Positions 8,341-17,825 of a stretch of DNA of 30,608 bases are shown here, in pieces. A program made the position numbers and the translations under genes. Under the pieces are notes generated by a model. It was not told the DNA's origin, did not search any database, and worked only from the letters and a program-made list of their open reading frames with translations. Numbering within the stretch: position 1 is the first letter of the stretch; each line of letters begins with the position of its first letter. This stretch comes from Parvularia atlantis (Eukaryota; Opisthokonta; Rotosphaerida): positions 1-30,608 of the forward strand of contig CALSCO010001419.1 of assembly GCA_943704415.1 (NCBI GenBank), read 5' to 3'.

Positions 8341-11300
8341 CCAGCGCTGGCGGTGTGGGCGGACCTGTGCGCGCGGCACGGCCACGCGGGCTACGCCGCG
8401 GCACTGCGCGAGCTCGCCGGGCATGCCGCCAACGAGGGCCGCGCCGACGCCGACGGGCGCCCGGCCATGGCGCTGTGGGTCGAGCGCCTGCCCGAGGCAA
8501 CGCGGTGGCGGCGCGGCGTGCTGGAGTGCAGCCCGCTCGCGGCGCTGCTAGACTACGCCATGTGCGCGACCAGACGGGCGCGCGGTCCGTCCTCACGCGC
8601 TGCTGCGGCAGACCCGAGCACGTCGCCGAGGAAGCGGACGACAGCACCCGCCGCCGCCTCACGCGCTACGACGCGCACACGTCCGGCGTGTGGACGGTGC
8701 GCGGGCCGCGGCTTGCCATGGCACACGCGGCGTGACGCGCCGAGCGCCGCAAAGGGCGCCGCCTATCCGCTCTTCTTCTCCGAGCGCGTCGAGGACGTCG
8801 ACGAGGACACGGCGCGCCTGCCGCTCGCGCAGCAGCTGTTGCAGTGAGCGCCACCACTCAGACTGTGCGCGTGCTGTGCTCACTGCGCCGGTGGTGCAGG
8901 CAGGGACGCCTTTGCGCCAAGATGTCAAACTTCTTCGCGCGATACCGCGTGCGCACCGACGCGGCCGGCAGCCTCGCGGGCGGCCTTGTGCTCGCACTGG
9001 ACCGCCCCGCGACGCTGGTGCGCCCGCTACGCCGTACGGGGGCGCGCGCACTCAGCAGCAGCCCACGCGCGCGAGCAGCAAGTCGTCAACACGTCCGAGG
9101 CTGAGACGTCGTCCATGTACGACATCTTCGACACGTCGTCCGAGCCCGCGAGACACACCAGCTCGCCCAGCTGCCCTGGTGCGCCGATCACGCGTGCATG
9201 CGTGTGCTGACGAGCGGGGACACCAGCCACCAGCGAGGGTGGCGTCGACCTCAGCCCGCTCGGACCGCTCGTGCGCCCGCGATCGTCAGCCCTCGCGCGC
9301 AACTGATCGCCCCCGCAGCTGTGGCTCTACATCGAGCTGCTCAGCTGCTGCGTCGTGCCGGCGCCCGGCGGGGAGGTCGCGCGCGTCTTCCAGCTGCCGT
9401 CGGCCACGCGTGCCGGCCGCAGTACGGTGTGGTGCGCACGTCTCGGACGCTCACGCACTCACCGGTCTGCGCGCACGCAGTCGATCGGCTCACGGGCCAG
9501 CTCGCTCACATCGCGCCCGTTCCACGGTTGCACGCCTTCTGGGCTGGCGGGCTGCCTCGCGTCTGACGTCGTCGCGCGCCAGACGAGCACGACCGCGCGC
9601 ACACGCACCTGCTCGAGCTGCTCGAGGAGCGCTTCGGCGAAGCGAGCGTCAACGCACTGCGGCCGCACGTGCCACAGATGATGCGCGAGAGCGCGACGCT
9701 GCAGGTGCCGTGGCGGCTGGCGCGTGCTCGCGACCGGCAGCTGAAGCGGCGCAACAGCGTGCGCTCATCGCTCTGGCCCTGCATGCGGAGCAGCACGTCG
9801 AGGCACCCGTGCACGTCTTCCCGGTGCGACGCCGCGCGACGTCATGCGTGCGTGTCTCACTGCACGGTGCGCCGTCAGGACGAGGCCCACGCTCGGAGCT
9901 GGCGCCAGCGGTACGTGCAACGCGCGCGCGACCGTCTGAGTATGGCCGAGGAGCTGCCAACACTGCCAGAGGACGCGGAAGACGTGTGCGAACCCTGGGG
10001 CGCGGGTGGGGCGGCTCACGCGCCGCGCAGCAGCTGCTGCAGTACTACCGCGCGCACGTGCACGCCTTTACGGGCCAGGCACAGCTCGCCAATGCGCTGC
10101 CGTCGCTCAACTTTGCGCCGTCCGGCTTCACGACGCAGGCAGAAGTGCGTCGGCGTCGGTCAACAGGCGATCAACTGATAGATACCCGCCGCCGCCAGGC
10201 ACTGCTGGGCGCGGCAGACTACGGCACCCGCGTGGTCGTGCGCGCGGTCGACCTGCTCATGCTGATGGACATGGCGATGGAGCTGTGCGCGCCCTTGTGC
10301 GTGCTGCGAGCCGCTGACACGCACGCCAGCACCGTCGAGCAGCGCTACGCCGTCGCTCGGCCGATCGTACACGAGCTGGCGGCACGACACGGGGTCAGCG
10401 ACGCCTGCGTGCACGTCGTCTTTGCCGTGCTGCTCGCCAAGCACTTTGACCACGCGCTGGCGCACATCCGGCTCAGTGCGCAACCCGTGTCGTTGGGCGC
10501 ACTTGCTGACGTCGTGTGCGCAGCCCAGCATCTGCTCGAGGCGCTGGTGCGCGAGGTGGCAGACGCGCCGCCGTTCTCACGCGGCGAGGTGCGTGCGCTC
10601 TGGGTGCTTCGCTGCTCGCTGAGCGGCGCGGGAAATGCCAGGTTGTCTGCCTGGCCGAGGCCGCCGAGCTGTTTGCCGGGCACGCGCGCAACTGGATCGT
10701 GCAGATGCGTCACTTGTTCCCGCGGCAGCTGCGGCAGAAGGCGCGCGGTGCCGTGCTTCGCCGCGCTGCTGACCGCGCGCACGTTGCAGGCCGTCACGGG
10801 CCTCGTGCTCGTACTCCACGGCGCGTTGCAGCTGCTGGCGTACGCGCGATCGGTCGGATCGCCCATTGCGACCGCGATGCCCACGCGCACAATCGAGCCG
10901 TTGCTGGCCGAGAGCGTCAAGGTGTGCACGGTGCAGCGCCGCATACAGAGGCTGACGCGTCGCAACAGGCAAGCGTGAGCAAGGCGTACGACAGGTGGGC
11001 TCGCGTTCACCTGCGGCGCCCGCGTAGCTCAGCCGCGCCCCGCCCGTCGCAGCATTGTCGAGGGCGTGTTTGAGGCGTCGGGCGACACGTCGTACGCGGA
11101 CCGCCTGCAGGGCCTGTTGACGCCGCGGCAGCTGATGATGGTGCGGCCCATGCGCAGTGCAGTTGTTCCTTCTCGCTGACGCAGGCGTGCAGGTGCTCGG
11201 CGACGTGCTCAAGGAGGCCGACGCGTATCGCGACATCATCGCCTGCGCGCTGCGCCCGTGCGTGCCCGGCCGCGGTGCGCCGCATCGCTGAATCGCGGTC

Positions 11301-13640
11301 CTTGCAGCTTCTTCGACAACTGGGGCCTCGTGCTGAGCGATTTTTTCAGCCTGTTCTCGCGCGACCTCGAGCGCTCGCTGCAGGCGGTGATGACGGGCAG
11401 GGTCGCGACCAGTGTGCGTGCGCAGCGTGCCCGCCTGTGCGTGCGCTCGCAGGCACGACTCAACGTGCGCACTCACAGGCTACCGGCACGCCAGCGCAGC
11501 CGCGCAAGCTGGGCCAGCCGCGACGACCGCGCGCCAAGTCGCAGCACGACCTACTTGGCCGCACCGGGCCGGACGTGTTCTGCCTGATGCACCAGACGCT
11601 GTCGGTGCTGCGCACGTGGACGACGACGTGTGCCACGTGCGCGCGACACGTCCTGCCCTGACGGATGCGCGTCTGATTTGGCGCCCGCAACAGCCTCGCG
11701 GGCGACTGGCAGAACCCGTTTGTGCCGTTCGTGGCCGCGTTCATCAGCGACGTGAGCGAGAGCGTGGACGAGTGGGTCAAGGACGCCGTGCAGCTCGACA
11801 CGGTGCGCTGGCGGCGTCCGTGCGATGCGTGCTGACCTCCTTTGCTGTGGCAGTGGGCGCCGCTGTTCCTGGTCGAAGGCGACGAGACACACGGCAGCCC
11901 GTCGGTGGGCCGCGCACCGGGCGGGCTGCGGCGGCGCGCGTCGACCGTGGCCGGCGTGGCGCTGAGCACGTCCGAGGCCGTGTCGCCGATCGCGCCGCGC
12001 GTGCCGTTCACCTCGCTTGTGTCGTCGCGGGACGAACCCGTGTCGCCCATCGCGCCCGCGCCGCAGCTCAAGCCGCCCTCCGCGCTGGCCCCTGACGAAC
12101 CGGTCAGCCCGGGCAGCGCCATTTTCAGCCGGTACCTGAGCACGCGCGGGACGCGGGCCATGTCAAGCAACAACCAGCGGTTGATGGTGGGCATGCGGCT
12201 GGCCGGTGCTGGCGTGGACGCGACGGACGACGTTCGCGGGCGCACGGCGTCGTCGAGCGGTGTGCGGCTGGGCGCGGGCCAGTTCACCGAGTCTGGCGAC
12301 GGCGAGGACGCGGCCGCTGACGGTGCAGGCGGCAAGAACGTGCGCGTATGGCTTCCGGTGACGACGTCCGTGGTCGACGTGCTCGTGCTGCAGTCGCTCC
12401 TGCTGCGGCACATGGGCGGCCTGGCGGCTGGCCTGGGCAGCGACGCCGGCGACGCCGGCGAGGGCGGGCCGGTCGCGTCGTTTGACGAGCTCGCAGCGAC
12501 CGTGCGCGAGCGCGCATGGCAGCTCGTGCGGCGCGTGTTCCAGCGGTACACGCAGCAGCTGTCAACCCTGCGAACGCCGCACGCCGTGCCGCGCCTGTAC
12601 GGCTCGGTGCTCGACAAGCTCGAGAACGTCGCGCCGTGCGAGCTGACGAGCGCGTGGGTGGGCGAGGTCAACCGGTCGCTGGTCGCGAGCGAGCGCGCCC
12701 TCCCGCCCACGCACACGACCGAGCTGGACAGCATTGACAACGCGCTACTCGCGCGCATGTGCCTGCAGTGCGGCGACGTGGAGGCGTTCGGCGTGCTCGC
12801 GCTCGACCTGGTCGCGTACGCGCAGGCGACGAGCGCGCGCGCCCAGAGCAGCCTGAGCGCGCTGCGCATCGACCTGCAGCACATGGCACACACGGCGCTG
12901 CAGCGGCTGCAGCACACGATCGCCCTCTACGTGCGTGTGCAGCTCTGCGCGCAGCTCAGCGTCTGCTCACGCGCAGAGCGGACGCAGATCGCCGGCCTTG
13001 CGCGCGTGCGCCTGCGCATCTTGCTCGACCTGCACCTTCCCGGCCGCACCGTGCGGCAGCGCCTCACCCCGCTCGTCTACTTTCTCAACGGCGGGCTGGC
13101 CTCGGCCGCGCTATATCTGAGCGCGCGCTCGTTCGAGGCCGTAGTGCAGTCGCTCTGGGTGCTGCTGTTGGCGGTGCGCGACGCCTCGGTCGCCCCCCCC
13201 CCCCACGAGTCGCTGACGGCCCGTACAGGCGCTTCGCGAGTACTCGGACGAGCTGCGGCCGGACGCGCAGGAGGCCTGGCATCGCGTGGTCGAGTGCCAC
13301 AGCGTGCTGCTGGCGTACTTTGGCGAGCTCAAGGTCGGCGGGAGGTGTCTGCTCTGCGACGGCTCGCCTGAGGCGGACGCGCGCACAGGTCTCGCACGCC
13401 TTCCTCGCGGCCACGTCGAGCGAGGGCATGCTCGTCGCGCTGCTGCGGACACTGCCGTCGGCCGAACTCGCGCGCGTCGCAGCCGACCTTACGCCGTTCG
13501 CGGCACAGGCGGCGCACGGCGTCGGCGTGTGGGCGGACGACGTCGAGCGTGTCACGCGCGAGCGCCAGGCGTCGGAGGGAGCCGCGCGGTGGCCCTGGCC
13601 CTGGCCCTGGCCCTGGCCCTGGCCCTGGCCGTTTGCGTGA
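8340..13640 (+). CDS. Probable MUN-domain (Munc13/UNC-13-like) protein
   Basis: A long intron-rich gene; its 5' end is not resolved. Recognisable exons start near 8343 (VWADLCARHGHAGYAAALRE) and continue through LLWLYIELLSCCVVPAPGG and the helical MLMDMAMELCAPLCVLRAAD to VTGLVLVLHGALQLLAYARS. A MHD1-like part contains FVPFVAAFISDVSESVDEWV followed by KDAVQLDT, then TSVVDVLVLQSLLL. A MHD2-like part contains LTPLVYFLNGGLASAALYLS. These recall fungal Munc13/Git1 relatives, which act in vesicle priming and secretion. I see no C2 domain. A Ser/Pro-rich insert (about 11880-12330) carries three EPVSP or EAVSP motifs. The last exons (13230-13324, 13376-13640) end in (Trp-Pro)7-Phe-Ala. At least one intron (10741-10789) appears to begin with GC. 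The family call is moderate; the coding assignment is firm from about 11840 on. Confidence 0.55.
13589..13630 (+). repeat. CCCTGG hexanucleotide repeat encoding (Trp-Pro)7
   Basis: About seven perfect tandem copies of the hexamer, in frame in the last exon of the MUN-like gene. They translate as alternating Trp-Pro and end two codons before the stop. The exon frame is fixed by the upstream sequence VSHAFLAATSSEGMLVALLR, so the Trp-Pro reading is supported. Confidence 0.85.
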
Positions 13641-13671
13641 ACGAGTGTGTACAGCAAACGAAGAAGCATGC

Positions 13672-14169
13672 TCAGGCAGGCGGCCGCTCGTTGGTGTCGT
13701 CGTTCTCGTCCTCGTCCAGCAGTCCGTCCGTAAGGCACGTCGCGACGTGCGCGTCGATGTCGTCCGGCCGCGTCCCCAGCGCAAACACGCGCTCGCACAG
13801 CGGGCAGCTCGCGAGCGACTGCGTCGGTGGCTGCTCGGGCGCCGGCTGCTCGTGCTTTGCCGGCTGCTTAGGCTTCGGCTGCACGGGCTGCGGCCGATCG
13901 GCATCCGGCGCCACGCCAAAGAGCGCCTCGAGCGACGGCAGGGGCGCATCGGCCGGCCACGGCGCCCAACCGGCGCCGCGCGGGTCGAGCCGCATCAGGC
14001 CGGCGCGCGGGTCGAGCGTCGCGCGGATGGCCGCGGCGGTGATGCGGTGCGGCGCGCGGGCCGACGGCAGCGCCGACCGCGCGGCCGCGGGGGCGTCGGG
14101 CGCCGCGCGGGGCAGCTGCAGCGTGCGCGCGCGCTTCGTGACGGGCGCTGCATCGGTCTCGCTCTGCAT
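13672..14169 (-). CDS. Small protein with UBZ4/Rad18-type zinc finger
   Basis: An intronless 165-aa protein starting at ATG 14169 (MQSETDAAPVTKRARTLQLP). The N-terminal half is basic and Ala/Pro-rich; a middle segment reads GLMRLDPRGAGWAPWP; a Lys-Pro-Gln-rich linker follows. Near the C-terminus, CPLCERVFALGTRPDDIDAH continues to VATCL (about 122-146), giving Cys-X2-Cys, then His-X3-Cys. The IDAHVATCL end matches the UBZ4 pattern of RAD18 and SPRTN (INxHLDxCL), although the loop between the pairs is a few residues longer. UBZ4 fingers bind ubiquitin in DNA-damage responses, so a ubiquitin-linked repair role is a reasonable guess. An acidic tail follows. Its start codon lies 23 bp after the CENP-W-like stop and its stop 31 bp from the convergent MUN-like stop. 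Confidence 0.6.
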   Translation of the reverse strand: MQSETDAAPVTKRARTLQLPRAAPDAPAAARSALPSARAPHRITAAAIRATLDPRAGLMRLDPRGAGWAPWPADAPLPSLEALFGVAPDADRPQPVQPKPKQPAKHEQPAPEQPPTQSLASCPLCERVFALGTRPDDIDAHVATCLTDGLLDEDENDDTNERPPA

Positions 14170-14192
14170 TCGGTCCAATACAAAGCTGTGTG

Positions 14193-14525
14193 TCACCCGC
14201 GGAAGCGCGCCAGCACCGCATCGGCCGCGGCGGCGACGTGCTGCGCGCCCACGACGCGCTCGCGGGCCGCGCCGGCGTGGGCGTTGGCCTCGGCCGCCAG
14301 GTGCTTCACAAACAGCACGTAGTTGAGGAACAGCTGTGCGCGCGCGAGCGCGCATCCGCTCAGCCGCCCCTCGCGCAGCCCTAGCAGGCGATCCGCACGC
14401 CGCACCAGCCCGTCCGTGCTCGGCGCCAGCCGCCGGCTGCTCCCGCCCAGCCGCGCCTTCACGGCCCGCCGCAGCAGCGCGCGCGAGTGCAAGCGGGAGA
14501 CGGTTACCATCTCGAAAGTCGACAT
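14193..14525 (-). CDS. CENPW: CENP-W-like histone-fold kinetochore protein
   Basis: CENP-W pairs with CENP-T to form a histone-fold dimer that binds centromeric DNA and links it to the outer kinetochore. Two exons (14406-14525, 14193-14333) flank a 72-nt GT-AG intron (14334-14405; donor GTGCGG, branch CTGAG, acceptor GCACAG). The spliced product is 86 aa, against 88 in human. The intron is in frame and open, so an unspliced 110-aa reading exists, but removal restores alignment to the family. Matching segments are the basic N-terminal helix, STDGL joined to LFLNYVLFVKHLAAEANAHA (human LLVHLNCLLFVHRLAEE), and the C-terminus HVAAAADAVLARFRG (human HVLAAAKVILKKSRG). Small size and fast evolution make this protein easy to miss. 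It is divergent from the BTB-Tubby gene with 120 bp between starts. Confidence 0.8.
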   Translation of the reverse strand: MSTFEMVTVSRLHSRALLRRAVKARLGGSSRRLAPSTDGLVRRADRLLGLREGRLSGCALARAQLFLNYVLFVKHLAAEANAHAGAARERVVGAQHVAAAADAVLARFRG

Positions 14526-14645
14526 TAGCCGCGTGACTCTACGCTGCTCTCTCAGGCAGGCTCCCGTTCGCGCTCTCCTTTAGCACGCGCCGCGCGCACG
14601 CGCCGCCGTGACGCACCGCCGTGACGCGCCACCGTGACTTCACTG

Positions 14646-15147
14646 ATGCCCGCCGCGCTGCTCCCCTCGCCGCCGCCGTCGGCCACCGCCGCCCTCGCGC
14701 CCGCGCAGCAGCAGCTGCAGCAGCTGCGGCGCAAGCGCGGCCCGGCCAGCACCGCGGCGTCGCCCACCACGGCCTCCGCCACCAGCGACACCGGGCCCGG
14801 CCCCGCGGCCGAGCCGTACGCGGCCTCGGACGAGGCGCGCCAGGCCTTCCGCGCCGCGCTCTTCACGCGGTACCGGGACGAGGACGACCTGTTTGAGCGC
14901 CAGGCACGGCGCCGCATTCCGCGCCGCACGTTTTGTCTGACACGCGCGACACGCGCGCGCGCCGCGAAGGTCAAGCGCCCCGCCGCCGGCTTCGTGCCCG
15001 AGCCCGTGCTCGAGAAGGGCGAGGATGCGCCCGCGCTGGCCGGCGAGGGTGTTGCGGCCAACGGCGACAACGAGGCGGATCTGCTCGACAAGGCCTTTCT
15101 GCAGGAGCTGCGGCGGCCGCGCGCGCAGCCGCTGCTGCGCCTCGAGG

Positions 15148-15227
<80 letters not shown>

Positions 15228-17541
15228 CGCTCGTCACCCCGCGGACGGACGGCCAACGCGGCCGCGGCGGCGCAGGTGCACAGCGACGAGCACAAGTGCG
15301 TCGCCAGCGAGCTCGCCATTAGGCAAGAGAGCACCGGCGACGTCAACGCGACGCTCGGCACGGCGCAGTTCTACGTCGACCTGGTCGACAAGGTGCCGCC
15401 GTCTCCTGCGCGGCGTGTGGTGGCCCCGCGCGCTCACGCACGACGCCGCCAGATCGAGGGCGATGACGGCACCAGCGAGCACATCTCGATCGTGATCGAG
15501 TGCCACTACTACGACTCAATCGACCCGTTCATCAAGCCGGTCGTGCTCAGGTCCGCGCCGGCGCGGGCTACCGCCCGGTTGCGACGCGGCCTCTGACAGG
15601 TGATGCGCGCTCGCAGTCGCGAGGAGATCGAGCGGACGCTGTACGTGCGCTACGCCAAGACGTTTGCCAAGGTCAAGCGCGCTCTGTTCGAGGTGCAGCA
15701 CGGCGGGGCCGACGGGGACGGCCGCTCACGCGCGCCGCAGAGACTGCCCGCGCTCAAGTCGTTTATCGAGGCCAACAGCTCGTTGCGCGCGATCAAGCTG
15801 GCCGTGCCGCGCTACGAGGCGTTGTCGGCCATGGTGCGCCAATGCGGATGCGCGCGCGTGCGCCACACAAGTGCCTGAGAGAGAGCGCGCATGCGCGCGC
15901 AGATCATGGCCCTGACGTACTCGTCCGACACGCGCGCCGAGAGCCTCGAAGGCGAGAATGTCTTCGAGGTCTACGCGATCGCCAACATCCTTGGCATGTC
16001 GTCGCCGCCTCGGCGCCAGGATGTACTCTTGACGCGCGCGCACGCGCACTAATGGCAGGACTAGAGGCGCTACTGGACCAGTGCCGCACAAGAATGAGAC
16101 ATGAGCTCTCGCAGGGCGCGGCGGTGCTGGCGGGCCACCTGGCGACCAAGTGCGTGTGGTCGTTGCGTGGCCGTTCGCGGCGAGCGGCTGAAGCGCGCGG
16201 GCGCCAGGTACGGGGACCTCAAGCTGCTCGAGATCGTGCACGGCTGGATCCAGACCCACCTGCTCGAGACCGGCAAGATCGCGGCAGTGGGCGCGTGCCA
16301 TCGGCGCGCGCGCGCGCGCGCGGCCGCTGACGGCCCCCGGGTGACGCAGAGGCCGACGGCATCCTGGCGCTCGAGAAGCAAACGCTCGTGTTCCGCCGCT
16401 TCCGCCTGCACAACAGCGTCTTCCAGGACGTCGTCAAGGAGAAGATGGCGCGGTGTCTGCCGTACATGACGTGCGGGCGCACGCGTGCCTGCCGCGACAC
16501 GCCTGACGGCCGAGCAGGCCGCCGTCCACGCGTGAGTCGCTGCGCCTCATCCGCGAGCGACCGGCCGACGGCAGCGAGGCCGTGTACAAGCTGTTCAAGC
16601 CGGATTCGAACGCGGTGCGGCTCGCGGCCAAGTACGACGCTGCGCGCGGTGCATCCACGGCACACATGTTGCACGTGTGCCACCCACTGACGCGCGCACA
16701 GGCGAGTACATCATCTCGCGCACGGCCAACATCGGCCTGCACAACGAGGACTACGTCGGCGGCATCACGTGCGCAGCCGATCACCGCGTCGGCTGTAACT
16801 CGACGCGGGGCTGCGCGCAGGTTCAACATCGCGGGCACGTGCTTCACGATCTTCGACTCGGCGTCAAAGTGCACGACCTACACCGGCGCGTGCGTGGCGG
16901 GCAGAGCGCGCTCGCACGAACAAACAGCACGTCTCACACTGGCGCAGCGCGCTGAAGGGCTGGGACGAGGCGCGGACGGAGCTCGGTGCGGTGCTGTACG
17001 TGCGCAACTTTTTCGGATGGGAGCCGCGCGAGTTCACGATCGTCTTGCCCAAGTGCGCGACGTGTCCGCCTCGGCCGGGGTCTCACGCGCGCGGCGCAGG
17101 GAGCTCAAGTCGATCCCGCAGCGGCCCGGCTCGCTGCTCGACTTTTTCACGTACGACACGAAGGACTTTGTACATATCCGCAACCGCCCGCCCAAGTGGA
17201 ACGAGGGTGCGCAGCGTGCGCACGTGCTTGCGTGCGCCCGCTGACCCGCGCGGGCAGAGCGCGCGACGTACACGCTCGACTTCCGGAACCACGTGAAGAA
17301 GGCGTCCAAGAAGAACTTTATCCTTGAGACGAACGACAGCGGTGCGCGCGCGGCCGCACTGCGCGCGCTGGCTGAGCGTAACGCGCGCGGGGGCCATTGC
17401 GGGGCAGAGCTCAAGGAGGTGATGATGATGGGCAAGCTCGATCGCGACCAGTTCTACGTGCACTACAACGAGCCGCTGAGCCTGCTGGTCACGTTTGGGA
17501 TCTGCCTGAGCTCGTTCCACAAGAAGCGGCTGGTGAAGTGA
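14646..17541 (+). CDS. BTB/BACK-like plus Tubby domain fusion protein
   Basis: Exons: 14646-14903, 14970-15149, 15276-15392, 15453-15550, 15617-15833, 15903-15993, 16059-16149, 16208-16290, 16350-16470, 16518-16648, 16702-16768, 16821-16868, 16948-17052, 17100-17206, 17258-17341, 17408-17541. All phases agree and give 643 aa (665 if the open 66-nt segment 14904-14969 is kept). The C-terminal half (from about residue 419) is a Tubby domain: VYKLFKPDSNAVRLAAKY, EYIISRTANIGLHNEDYVGG, GAVLYVRNFFGWEPREFTIV, RNRPPKWNE, YTLDFRNHVKKASKKNF and the family end LLVTFGICLSSFHKKRL. Tubby domains bind phosphoinositides. Upstream (about 250-380), ENVFEVYAIANILGLEALLD and YGDLKLLEIVHGWIQTHL match the C-terminal half of BTB domains and a BACK-like extension. 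Introns at 15994 and 16291 appear to begin with GC. Confidence 0.8.
15150..15226 (+). repeat. (GT)n microsatellite starting at a splice donor
   Basis: A 77-nt pure GT repeat. Its first GT is the donor of the intron 15150-15275 in the BTB-Tubby gene (exon end CTCGAGGAG). The intron is 126 nt, about twice the local norm, and the excess equals the repeat. Confidence 0.9.
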
Positions 17542-17825
17542 CGCGGCTGTGCCCTGTGTCCTCTGACGTTATTTCGCCCTTCAATCGGTCGCGCCGCAAC
17601 GAGCTGGCTGCTGCGCCTGATCGCGATCGACGAGGCGCACTGCGTGAGGCGTACGTGAACATTGTCTGCAGACCGCGTCGTTCGCCACCATTAATCCGCG
17701 CGCACTCGCGATGCGGGCACAGTGCGAAACATTAGCTCAGCCGGCGCAATGGTGATGCGCGGCGTCTCTCGCGGGCCGCACTGAGCGCTGACGGGCCGGT
17801 GCCACGCGCGCAGGCGGCCGCGGCG
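17542..17825. other. Intergenic region with 5' leader intron signature
   Basis: Between the BTB-Tubby stop and the SEC13 start. It contains the RecQ relic described separately. It also holds the sequence GCTGACGGGCC... ending in CGCGCAG at about 17786-17813, just before the SEC13 ATG, which looks like the branch site and acceptor of an intron in the SEC13 5' leader. The matching donor is not identified. Confidence 0.4.
17605..17646 (+). pseudogene. RecQ helicase motif II relic
   Basis: This stretch translates as WLLRLIAIDEAHCV. The LIAIDEAHC core is the Walker B (DEAH) motif II block of RecQ-family DNA helicases, where it is normally followed by S-x-W-G-H-D-F-R. Here the frame continues as RRT and a stop, and I find no neighbouring RecQ motif on either side. 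A donor-like GTGAGG follows the Cys codon, so it could be one exon of a decayed gene. It lies between the BTB-Tubby and SEC13 genes, on the same strand. The match is short but specific; a chance origin is not excluded. Confidence 0.4.

Noticed and set aside
8340-13640. Gamma-tubulin complex (Spc97/98) identity for the long gene
   Set aside because: Its helical segments do not match GCP motifs; MHD1- and MHD2-like segments fit a MUN domain better.
15150-15226. Val-Cys or His-Thr repeat proteins across the GT microsatellites
   Set aside because: The repeats lie in introns whose removal restores known protein sequence.
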